Source: UBA2266 sp964406945 (GTDB lineage Bacteria; Planctomycetota; Phycisphaerae; Sedimentisphaerales; Anaerobacaceae). From it: a DNA stretch of 14,655 bases. Under the pieces are notes generated by a model. That model worked only from the letters and a program-made list of their open reading frames with translations. It was not told the DNA's origin and did no database searches. Shown here one piece after another: positions 1 to 6,212 of this stretch. The position numbers were made by a program, and so were the translations under genes. Location of the stretch: the NCBI GenBank assembly GCA_964406945.1, contig CAYOTO010000069.1, positions 1 through 14,655 of the forward strand, in the 5' to 3' direction. Numbering within the stretch: the first letter of the stretch is position 1; the number at the start of each line of letters is the position of its first letter.

Positions 1-8
1 CGTCATAT

Positions 9-260
9 ATGGAAGTAACGGAAGAGCATATTAAGCGTATTGAGGAGTTGCTTAAGACTCATCAATGTCGAGGACGCGGAGGATGTTGTGAACTTGACCT
101 GCAGAGACTTCCCAAGAGCAGGGTCATGAGCAACGGAGAGGTGGTGCAGTGCCTGGAAGAAGACGGAAGGCAGTGTCCTTACGGACTTGCATTCGGACGG
201 ACACTTGCATTCTGCAGATGCCCGGTGCGCAAGTACATCGCCAGAGAATTCGGGGTTTAG
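9..260 (+). CDS. Small cysteine-rich protein, function unknown
   Basis: An 83-residue protein that I do not recognise with certainty. It has seven cysteines (20, 26, 27, 48, 56, 69, 71), arranged C-x5-CC, then C-x7-C near residues 48-56, then CRCP at 69-72. The C...CC start, the middle C-LEEDGRQ-C and the C-terminal Cys-Pro faintly recall the YkgJ/UPF0153 putative zinc- or iron-chelating family, but the protein is shorter than that family and spacing differs, so this is only a resemblance. Residues 1-17 should form a charged helix. There is no signal peptide or membrane segment. The reading frame is open to the left edge, so the true start could lie outside the window and no ribosome binding site can be judged. 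The even codon composition and clustered cysteines favour a real gene. Confidence 0.6.
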   Translation: MEVTEEHIKRIEELLKTHQCRGRGGCCELDLQRLPKSRVMSNGEVVQCLEEDGRQCPYGLAFGRTLAFCRCPVRKYIAREFGV

Positions 261-860
261 GCGGTCAATGCCTTCGGTCCCGGCTTCTGTTCCATTGAGT
301 GCCAATTTGGTCGAACCAGGCATCCAGGCGACACTTCCACAACAGATTTCCCCCGCGTGCATTTTTTTGATTTTTTTTCTGTTTTTTACTTGCATTGTCT
401 CGTTAGCGCCATAGAATTGTCGCGTTAGACGATTAACATTACAAGTGGGGGTAATTATGGTTCACTTATGGGGCGGCATCAGAACCCGGCGGCTTCGGAT
501 TTAGAATCGCAGGGACGCACGAACCCGAGTAATCTGTTAGACCGAAAAGCAGGGATTGCTTGTAGAAAAGACATGGTCGATCGGAGCAAGACGGTGATGT
601 TAAGGCAAAGGCTTCGGACGGGGTAAGGTCGGCGGATTCATCAGGGGGCGTGACCATTTGCAGATTTACGCATGCCGCAGGTGCAGCGACACAGCATGAT
701 TTTGGGCCTCTACAGTATCGAAATGTCGCGGGGACGCAGCAGCGTTGACTGCAAGAAGAGCGGAGGTTGGTTATGTACACCGACGCCGCGGCTTTCAACT
801 GGTTCTGTAAAAATGTCTTTGTGCTCATTCAAATTGTTTAGTTCGAAAATAAGCCTTCCA

Positions 861-925
861 CGCACGGTCCACCACAGCCGTGCGACTTCCCTTACTGGGG
901 CCGTGGATACCTGGCCCACGGCCCC
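861..925. other. Two adjacent perfect hairpins
   Basis: CGCACGG (861-867) pairs with CCGTGCG (878-884) across a 10-base loop. GGGGCCGTGG (897-906) pairs with CCACGGCCCC (916-925) across a 9-base loop. Neither is followed by a clean T-run on the plus strand. On the minus strand the 7-bp stem is followed by a short T-rich stretch, so weak termination of a minus-strand transcript is possible. No flanking gene explains them. Confidence 0.5.
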
Positions 926-1036
926 ACATACCTTTGTTCGGCAAACACCTCACACTCGATTGGCTGGTAGGCGCTGATGTACGAATACGCTATTCAAAAT
1001 GAAAATACTTGGCTCTTCGAAGTAATCTGTGGGTCC

Positions 1037-1154
1037 GAATTGTGCGAAATTGACTCGGCAAAACAGCCTGGGACCCCAGATGCACAAATTTCCCCCCTCA
1101 CGCCCCAAATTTGAGCATCCGCCCAAACTGTTTTGCCGAGAACAGGCCCAATTC
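1037..1154. repeat. Large imperfect inverted repeat (hairpin or MITE-like)
   Basis: Two arms of about 50 bases face each other around a 15-base C-rich loop (1092-1106). Matching blocks in order are GAATTG (1037-1042 with 1149-1154), CTCGGCAAAACAG (1054-1066 with 1128-1140, perfect), TGGG (1069-1072 with 1122-1125), GATGC (1079-1083 with 1115-1119) and CAAATTT (1085-1091 with 1107-1113). The two C/A mismatches beside the 13-bp block become G-U pairs in a minus-strand transcript, extending that stem to 19 pairs. It may be a miniature transposable element, an attachment site or a structured transcript; no copy is seen elsewhere in the window. Confidence 0.7.
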
Positions 1155-1405
1155 AAATCGATCCGGAGAACCGACGGCATTGCCGTTGTCATATCTGTTT
1201 TCTTTGCAGCGTGTTACGTGATTTTTCGCCCGCAATTTGCCCACAGATTCTGCTGAGCAGGCAAATAAATTTATGCGGCGGCATACATGGGTCACGCAAT
1301 GTTGAAAAGCCTGTAAGAGGCGGTTTACAAAGAGTTTAGTTAAAACGAAGCCGCGGGCCCGTTTCGGGAGGCCGGCGATTTGGCTTTAATGCTCAGTGTT
1401 TTTTC

Positions 1406-1433
1406 TTGACATTTACCAATCCGATGCTAAAGT
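1406..1433 (+). promoter_or_regulatory. Promoter-like TTGACA-N16-TAAAGT
   Basis: A perfect -35 hexamer (1406-1411) and a 4/6 -10 hexamer (1428-1433) are followed by AGGAGG at 1443-1448. No proper gene follows: the nearest start with a spaced purine tract (ATG at 1508) gives only 26 codons. Either an old promoter left behind by a lost gene, a small transcript, or chance. Confidence 0.35.
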
Positions 1434-1847
1434 GCAGCTATCAGGAGGATGCTCACGGCCGAGCTTTGCTTGGCGTGTAACGGCCAAACGGATGGGGGGC
1501 CGAAGATATGACAAAAAGAACGTGTGGGCTTGCGGTCTGCGCATTCATGCGGCTGCAAAGCTGTGTTTGGCGGCGGCAGTCGGGCTAGACGATTATAGAG
1601 TGATACGCACGAGGGACGGCGGGCACGGATGGCTGCTGCCCCTCGTGTGTGCTTTCTTTGGCGCTTAATGAGGGGATAGAGCAGCCACCACATGGTACAG
1701 TGGATTGTGACGGCTGCGAAACCACAAACTGGCGCTCATGGTCACCCCTGTGTATATAGAGGCGACTCGGACGGAATTTGTTACAAATAATCGCCAAATT
1801 GTGCGCATTTTCTGCAACACGAGCCGACGCCCGCTCAAAACACCCCG

Positions 1848-3512
1848 CTACTTACCTGTGAGCCACTGCTGGGCGAACAGGGTGAAATCGGCAAAGTCAA
1901 CATCTCCATCGCCGTCAAGATCGGCGGTCGGGGCTGTATCGTTTGCGATGCTGAAATAACCCGCCACGGCCACCGGAATTGTCTCATCGTAGAACGACGC
2001 CCCCTGAACGACTGCGCCGATGGGGTCGTGCAAAGCCGCGGCGTCAGCAAGCACCGCACTGTCGAGGACTATCTTCGCGTCGCCGACAATATCGGCGGCG
2101 TTCTGACCGGCGAGCCGATCGCCGAGGTACGCCCTCACGGTCGATTGCGGGTCGAAACCGGAAGCGGCGACGGCAACGCCGTCATCGGTTCGGAAGAACA
2201 TTGCCGAGTTCTGAGACCCCGGCTGGTGCAGGACCATCTCGAAAAAGTCGATTTCGTCGTCTATCCACAGGGGCAGGTCGACGCCGTCCAGGTAGTCGTT
2301 TGTTTCCATCTTGGCCACGCCCAGCACGGGCCAGCCGTTGACCATGCCCGGATCGAGCGGATCGAAACCGAACAGCTCGGCGCCGATTCGGATTTCGATA
2401 GTGGCGGCCGCGGCGAACGGACCCTGGGCGGCTCCGAATCTGTACTCTATGTGCAGAATCGGGTCCGGAAGCGCGATTTCCTGTTGGGTGCGATAGTCGT
2501 GCCATACAGCTGAGAACTCGCCCGAATAGGGGACGTTTGCCAAAATCCCGATATCTTCCGCGTCCGATTCGGGATCGATCTCGAGGAATATATCGAAGAA
2601 GGAATCGTAATCCCAGTCGGGCGGCGCCGATCCGAGTTGGGCCTGTATTATTACGTCGCTTTCGGGATCAAACGGGTCGGCGTGGAACATAATTACCTCG
2701 CGGACATCGGCGTACTGGACCGAGGGATCGGTGGGTTCGACGGCGGTGGGTCCGAGCGGATCGGTAATATTGACGTCGCTTACCGGGTCGAAAACCGCGC
2801 CGTGCGAGGTCAGTACGGGGTCCATGCCGCCGCCGATTGCAACAGCCAGGGTATCGGGGAGTTTGCGGGGATTCAGAATATAGGGTGAGCCGCGTTTGAG
2901 GGCCTCGGAAAATACCATGGCGATTTCGTCATTGGTCAGGTCCGTTCCACCGTCGGAGGCAACGTACATCAGGCGGTTCTTATTCGCGGCGTCGTGGTAG
3001 TCGCTGCGAAGAGCAAGGGCGTGGCAAATCTGGTGAGCGATGGCTCGGCCCATAACAGCGGGACCGGCCAGCACCTCGACGGCCACAACCGGATTTCGAC
3101 TGACGGCCCAGCCGGTGGCGGCTGGTTCCTCGATCCAGCAGTCGCCGGCGACGATGAGCTTGAGGCCTTTGCCCGGCCCGGCCACATCGGCTAATTCGCG
3201 TTGGCCTTGCTCTTGGGCAGAGTAGCCTTCGGTCTCGGCCAGATCGGCGTTGGCGTTGCCGATTTCGACGTTCTGGTATGTTGCGACTGGCAGCAGGCGA
3301 ATGTGGGCCTGTGCAAGGATTTCGTTTGCGGCTTCTACGGCGGCGTTGACATTGGCGGAATCGGCGCCGCTGAGTACATTGACGATAAGGGGAATATCCG
3401 CCCATTCGCCGGTGCGGGGGTAGCGCGGCTGCATTGCGTGAGCCGTCGATGCAATGGCGAAAATCGATAGAATTGCCGCCGAGAGTATTGCAAGAACTGA
3501 TAATGATTTCAT
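1848..3512 (-). CDS. Secreted metzincin-like protein with dockerin-type C-terminus
   Basis: A 554-residue exported protein. Residues 1-26 form a signal peptide with a likely cut after AHA. Residues 30-215 resemble a metzincin metalloprotease: a zinc-binding-like stretch HQICH at 160-164 with a further His at 173, then NRLMY (179-183) like the Met-turn, then the LTNDEIAMVFSEAL helix seen in matrixin-type proteases. The family motif is HExxH, so Gln161 replaces the catalytic Glu, and the usual HxxGxxH spacing is not kept; the domain is probably not an active protease. Residues 220-520 are Asp/Pro-rich and probably beta-sandwich, of unknown function. The C-terminus (531-542, DLDGDGDVDFAD) is a calcium-binding dockerin-type EF-hand followed by FTLFAQQWL, common in planctomycete exported proteins. 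AGGAGG at 3519-3524 lies six bases before the start. A strong promoter is present at 3586-3614. Confidence 0.85.
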   Translation of the reverse strand: MKSLSVLAILSAAILSIFAIASTAHAMQPRYPRTGEWADIPLIVNVLSGADSANVNAAVEAANEILAQAHIRLLPVATYQNVEIGNANADLAETEGYSAQEQGQRELADVAGPGKGLKLIVAGDCWIEEPAATGWAVSRNPVVAVEVLAGPAVMGRAIAHQICHALALRSDYHDAANKNRLMYVASDGGTDLTNDEIAMVFSEALKRGSPYILNPRKLPDTLAVAIGGGMDPVLTSHGAVFDPVSDVNITDPLGPTAVEPTDPSVQYADVREVIMFHADPFDPESDVIIQAQLGSAPPDWDYDSFFDIFLEIDPESDAEDIGILANVPYSGEFSAVWHDYRTQQEIALPDPILHIEYRFGAAQGPFAAAATIEIRIGAELFGFDPLDPGMVNGWPVLGVAKMETNDYLDGVDLPLWIDDEIDFFEMVLHQPGSQNSAMFFRTDDGVAVAASGFDPQSTVRAYLGDRLAGQNAADIVGDAKIVLDSAVLADAAALHDPIGAVVQGASFYDETIPVAVAGYFSIANDTAPTADLDGDGDVDFADFTLFAQQWLTGK

Positions 3513-3585
3513 TCCCAGCCTCCTAATTTGCCAGATATCGCCCCCGGGCCCCGGAAGAGAACGAAATTCCTGTATTTACCGAATT

Positions 3586-3614
3586 ATTATACAATGTCGA
3601 GTGCGTAAAGTCAA
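3586..3614 (-). promoter_or_regulatory. Sigma-70 type promoter for the 1848-3512 gene
   Basis: Read on the minus strand: TTGACT (3614-3609), a 17-base spacer, then TATAAT (3591-3586). Transcription would start near 3579, giving an untranslated leader of about 65 bases before the AGGAGG and start at 3512. This is among the best promoter matches in the window. Confidence 0.7.
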
Positions 3615-3620
3615 ATGCAA

Positions 3621-3693
3621 AAGGCATCCGGAGCGGTCGGATGCTTGCGGCCGGCGCGGCGGGCTGTTATGCTTTGGAACCGGCAAAAGCCGG
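3621..3693 (+). promoter_or_regulatory. Two leader hairpins before the DUF218 gene
   Basis: GCATCCG...CGGATGC forms a 7-bp stem with a 7-base loop at about 3625-3645. ACCGGC-AAAA-GCCGGT forms a 6-bp stem with a 4-base loop at about 3679-3694, just before the AAAGGA ribosome binding site (about 3698-3703) of the gene at 3712. The second hairpin could affect translation or mRNA stability. No strong plus-strand promoter was found in the 200-bp divergent gap. Confidence 0.4.
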
Positions 3694-3711
3694 TCTGAAA
3701 GGAAAAATCGC

Positions 3712-4485
3712 ATGATTTCGATTCTCAAAGCATTTGCCGAGCCGCTGGTATGGGTCCTTGTTCTCATGGTCGCTACGCTGGCATTGATGAGGAGCGGACG
3801 TAAGCGTCGCGGCGTGCGGCTGGGGTGGTACTTGCTGCTGGCGGCGACGATCGGGTTTTATTTGCTCGGCAGCGATTATGTATCCAATGCGCTTCTGTAT
3901 ACGCTGGAAAGCAGGTACAGGCCGTCGAATTTGCAGGATGCGAACGACATTGACGCTGTCGTGGTCCTGGCGGGCGGTGCTCTGCCGGCTTCGGATTTTC
4001 GACCGCAGGGGGAGCTGTTGGGAATCACCTACGCAAGAGTGGCCGGAGGCGTTGCGGCGTTCAAAAAGAGCGGTGCGGAGCTTCTTGTCATGAGCGGCGG
4101 ATCCGCGTCGAGGGGCGATGAGCCGGCGTCGGAGGTGATGAAGCGGTTCGCAATAGAAATGGCCGTGCCCGCCGACAAGATAGTAGCCCAGACGGTCTCG
4201 CGGACAACGGCCGAGGATGCGGCGGAGGTGGCAAAGCTGCTGCCGGGCCGGGGCAGGCGAATCGGTCTGGCAACGTCCGCTCTGCACATGAGAAGGGCCG
4301 AAAGGATTTTCGAGGCGGTATTTGTAAATGACGAAATTGTGCCGATACCCGTCAACTATCTCTACTCGCCGCCCAGACGCAAATTTAAGGCCCTGCTGCC
4401 GTCGGCGGCGGCGATAAGGCTGAATTCGATGGTGATCCACGAGTACACAGGCCTGCTCTGGTATAAACTGCGGTACGGTTTTTGA
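3712..4485 (+). CDS. DUF218 membrane protein, ElyC/YdcF family
   Basis: A 257-residue protein of the DUF218 family, close to the length of E. coli ElyC, an inner-membrane factor needed for proper use of the undecaprenyl lipid carrier in envelope synthesis. Two N-terminal membrane segments (about 8-26 and 38-54, separated by a basic RSGRKRRGVR loop) are followed by the DUF218 fold: DAVVVLAGG (81-89), LLVMSGGSA (124-132), SRTTAEDA (163-170), LATSALHMRRA (186-196) and the C-terminal HEYTGLLWYKLRYG (243-256), all in the usual order. The frame is open back to 3454, but the ATG at 3712 is chosen because AAAGGA lies just upstream and because the first membrane segment starts here, whereas the upstream extension overlaps the divergent gene and looks non-coding. 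Biochemical function of the family is not firmly known, so no symbol is given. Confidence 0.88.
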   Translation: MISILKAFAEPLVWVLVLMVATLALMRSGRKRRGVRLGWYLLLAATIGFYLLGSDYVSNALLYTLESRYRPSNLQDANDIDAVVVLAGGALPASDFRPQGELLGITYARVAGGVAAFKKSGAELLVMSGGSASRGDEPASEVMKRFAIEMAVPADKIVAQTVSRTTAEDAAEVAKLLPGRGRRIGLATSALHMRRAERIFEAVFVNDEIVPIPVNYLYSPPRRKFKALLPSAAAIRLNSMVIHEYTGLLWYKLRYGF

Positions 4486-4801
4486 TCCGCGCGCATCCTC
4501 GGGAGATGGGAAGACCGCGGCGGCGGTACAAAATTTTCGGGGGACTGTTAAAACAGAGAATAGAGGGTGCATCGGGACATTTACCTGTTTTCAAACTATA
4601 GCCATTGGTTATACCACAAAAGGGGTAGGTCTGATAATTATCGCTCTATCAGCATAGAAAAACAACTGAGGCCCAGCCTTAGGTTTGTCGGGACAATCTT
4701 TCAACGGGGGTTATTTAGCGTTTTCGAAGCGGGAGTTTAGGATTTTCCTATTTGGCCGCTGCGGCTGTTGCGCATAAAAAGGGGTGCAAATGATAGCGAG
4801 A

Positions 4802-5031
4802 CCCGCAAAACCTGGCTCTAGTGTATAGGGGGGCAAATCCCGGCTGATCGAGGTGCGGGGAGAATGTGTGGACTCTGGGGGGGCCGATTGCCACCGGCAA
4901 TCGAGCTGGCTGTCTCGCCGAGGAGATTTTTAAGCCGGCTCAGAACGGCGTTGCGTGCAATGCCGAGACGAACTCGTTCATCCTTTTTCGCTATCTGAAG
5001 GCCGTTGGGACTGGACCCCCCAGCGGCCTTC
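4802..5031 (+). ncRNA. Candidate structured RNA, unknown family
   Basis: Stems seen in order: CCCGC (4802-4806) with GCGGG (4855-4859); CGATTGCC-ACC-GGCAATCG (4885-4903, perfect); AGCTGGCT (4904-4911) with AGCCGGCT (4933-4940); CGGCGTTG-CGTG-CAATGCCG (4946-4965); and a 13-pair stem with 9-base loop (4997-5009 with 5019-5031). The three imperfect positions (4907/4937, 4950/4961, 5005/5023) are all T-G on the plus strand, meaning G-U pairs in a plus-strand RNA, but A-C mismatches on the other strand. That strand bias is what a functional plus-strand RNA would show. It does not match the riboswitch, tmRNA, SRP or RNase P signatures I know. No clear T-run follows the last stem, and the true ends are unknown. 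Confidence 0.45.
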
Positions 5032-5088
5032 ACCTTTGCGCAAACCCACTACCGACGCCCGTGGGCGGGGAGTGCAGGCAGAATTGTC

Positions 5089-5117
5089 TTGCTTAAATAC
5101 CGGCAGAATGTTAATAT
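5089..5117 (+). promoter_or_regulatory. Likely promoter of the PEP-CTERM gene
   Basis: TTGCTT (5089-5094), a 17-base spacer, then TAATAT (5112-5117). Transcription would begin near 5124, leaving a leader of about 70 bases that contains the tandem 8-bp repeats. The match is moderate. Confidence 0.4.
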
Positions 5118-5136
5118 AGGCAAGATTGGGGAGATT

Positions 5137-5160
5137 AACCGGTGAACCGGTTTACCGGCA
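5137..5160 (+). repeat. Three tandem 8-bp repeats, possible operator
   Basis: AACCGGTG, AACCGGTT and TACCGGCA stand head to tail at 5137, 5145 and 5153, just downstream of the predicted promoter and 33 bases before the start codon. Each contains the near-palindrome ACCGGT. This could be a regulator binding site overlapping the transcript start. Confidence 0.4.
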
Positions 5161-5192
5161 TCTAAGCTTCAATATACAACCGGGAGGTAAAG

Positions 5193-5714
5193 ATGAAAAG
5201 ACTCCTCGCATTTTTGATCCTGCTAGGCCTGGGGGCTCCGGCCTATTGCGTTGTTGTGCCTGTACTTGAGATAGACGGCTCAACCACGTGGCCGCAACCC
5301 TTTGAACTGGCGTCGAACCAGCAGATCAGCATTACTGTAACCTCACGTCAGGACGGTGCTTACGGCGGCTGGCTCGTGTTGACAGACGCTCACCGGGCGG
5401 AGTTTGCGGGATCGATGCGGATTCTGCCCGATGCCGGGGCCGACGCATCGACACAGTTTTACAGCCAGCCCGGAATCTCGCGATGGTGGTTCCAGGCGGT
5501 CAGTTTTGAACCAGTAACACCTGTGGTCGCCGGAAGGCATTTCGCAATCGATCTGCTTTTGACTGATTACACGGCGGGCGAGCCGCCGGTACGTGTCGAT
5601 CTGTACGCCGGCGACGGCAAGACTATCCTGGATAGCGTGCCATTCATCCCCGAACCGGCCAGTATAGTTATGCTCGCTCTCGGCTCGCTGACGATTCTGC
5701 GCCGGCACGATTAG
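5193..5714 (+). CDS. Small PEP-CTERM exported protein
   Basis: A 173-residue exported protein. Residues 1-19 form a signal peptide (basic MKR, hydrophobic LLAFLILLGLG, likely cut near APAYC). The middle (20-150) is a beta-rich domain with no family I recognise. The C-terminus is a standard PEP-CTERM sorting tail: Pro-Glu-Pro at 153-155, a hydrophobic helix (about 157-169) and a basic RRHD end. In known systems this tail is cut by an exosortase/archaeosortase-type transpeptidase and the protein is displayed outside the cell; no exosortase gene lies in this window. GGGAGGT at 5182-5188 fixes the start. The protein stands alone, with a putative own promoter upstream and repeat elements immediately downstream. 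Confidence 0.85.
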   Translation: MKRLLAFLILLGLGAPAYCVVVPVLEIDGSTTWPQPFELASNQQISITVTSRQDGAYGGWLVLTDAHRAEFAGSMRILPDAGADASTQFYSQPGISRWWFQAVSFEPVTPVVAGRHFAIDLLLTDYTAGEPPVRVDLYAGDGKTILDSVPFIPEPASIVMLALGSLTILRRHD

Positions 5715-5755
5715 CGCCTCCTGCCTGAGCGAGCGATGCGAAGGAACCCTCGTAT

Positions 5756-5875
5756 TGTCATCCTGAGCGAAGCGAAGGATCTGGGTTGCGAAGGGGAACG
5801 CGGCTTCGGTTGCGAGCATGACGTCTCGTGCGAGGGCCGGATCCTTCACGTCGCTGCGCTCTGTTCAGGATGACA
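5756..5875. repeat. Palindromic core A1 (120 bp)
   Basis: Begins TGTCATCCTGAGCGAAGCG and ends CTGTTCAGGATGACA, so its ends are inverted repeats of each other. Interior carries ACGTCTCG as in the other cores. Confidence 0.85.
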
Positions 5876-5957
5876 GGAGTATCGGCGCTCGGTTCAGGCT
5901 GGCAGGGGTATTGGCGGCCGTTCAGGGTGGCAGGCGGATGAGAAGGAACCCTCGTAT

Positions 5958-6076
5958 TGTCATCCTGAGCGAAGCGAAGGATCTGGGTTGCGAAGGGGAA
6001 CGCGGCTTCGGTTGCGAGCATGACGTCTCATACGACGGCCGGATCCTTCACGTCGCTGCGCTCGTTCAGGATGACA
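5958..6076. repeat. Palindromic core A2 (119 bp)
   Basis: Nearly identical to the core at 5756, with one base missing in CGCTC(T)GTTCAGG and a few substitutions in the middle. It is part of the 202-bp duplication. Confidence 0.85.
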
Positions 6077-6212
6077 GGAGTATCGGTGCTCCGTTCAGGA
6101 TGACAAGCGTAGTGTGGCTGCGTTCAGGATTACAGGCGGATGTGAGGCTAAAACAAGTCTGGTTGCGGCTTGGCCGAAGTTGTTGACGATTCTCAAGCCG
6201 AACCTGATCGAA

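Larger units (their letters stand above)
261..1847. other. 1.6 kb without a convincing gene
   Basis: Frames here are short, overlap one another on both strands and give low-complexity or Cys/Ser/Arg-rich translations typical of non-coding DNA. What it does hold: a T-rich stretch at 365-390; a promoter-like TTGCAT-N16-TAGAAT at 390-417; two adjacent hairpins (861-884, 897-925); a large inverted repeat (1037-1154); a TTGACA-N16-TAAAGT sequence at 1406-1433 with AGGAGG at 1443; and a perfect 13-bp palindrome, ATTTGT-T-ACAAAT, at 1776-1788. A 52-codon frame at 468-626 lies downstream of the first promoter-like sequence but has no clear Shine-Dalgarno sequence and no recognisable product. A 26-codon frame at 1508-1588 begins like a signal peptide and stops. 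Both could be decayed genes. Confidence 0.6.
4486..5192. other. 700-bp non-coding gap with structured RNA candidate
   Basis: No reading frame here looks like a protein. The left part (4486-4790) is moderately AT-rich with small palindromes such as CTGATA...TATCAG near 4632-4653 and TTGTC-GG-GACAA near 4685-4696. The right part (4802-5031) is a dense series of stems described separately, followed by a promoter and three tandem 8-bp repeats in front of the PEP-CTERM gene. Confidence 0.6.
5741..6134. repeat. Repeat cluster A: 202-bp tandem duplication
   Basis: The whole gap 5715-6212 between the convergent PEP-CTERM and DUF5060 genes is repeat DNA. Two copies of a module start with AAGGAACCCTCGTATTGTC at 5741 and 5943, a 202-bp period, and stay nearly identical for about 155 bp. 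Each contains one palindromic core (5756-5875 and 5958-6076). After each core the core end is repeated: TGACA or variants end at 5875, 5904 and 5932, and again at 6076, 6105 and 6134, a 28-29 bp period. No separate terminator is visible; the palindromes may serve for both genes. Confidence 0.85.

Noticed and set aside
468..626. 52-codon frame downstream of a promoter-like sequence
   Set aside because: No properly placed Shine-Dalgarno, no recognisable motif and neighbouring frames of similar quality; retained only as a mention under the gap.
861..925. Group II intron domain V
   Set aside because: The hairpins lack the domain V catalytic triad arrangement and GNRA loop, and no reverse transcriptase or intron boundary is nearby.
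1441..1507. Possible c-di-GMP (GEMM) or other riboswitch in the leader at 1441-1507
   Set aside because: It ends in GGGGCCGAAG, reminiscent of GEMM, but the GACGCAAAGC core and tetraloop receptor are missing on both strands.
3454..3711. N-terminal extension of the DUF218 protein
   Set aside because: It would overlap the divergent gene's signal peptide and its promoter, and lacks a ribosome binding site; the ATG at 3712 has one and begins at the membrane segment.
3667..4572. 301-residue open frame antisense to the DUF218 gene
   Set aside because: A composition shadow of the plus-strand gene, which has all family motifs; the antisense product is Arg/Gln/His-rich with no motif.
4802..5031. Cobalamin riboswitch, tmRNA, SRP RNA or RNase P as identity of the structured region
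   Set aside because: None of the signature sequences I know for these RNAs (B12 box, tmRNA 3' end, SRP GGAA loop, RNase P conserved regions) is present.
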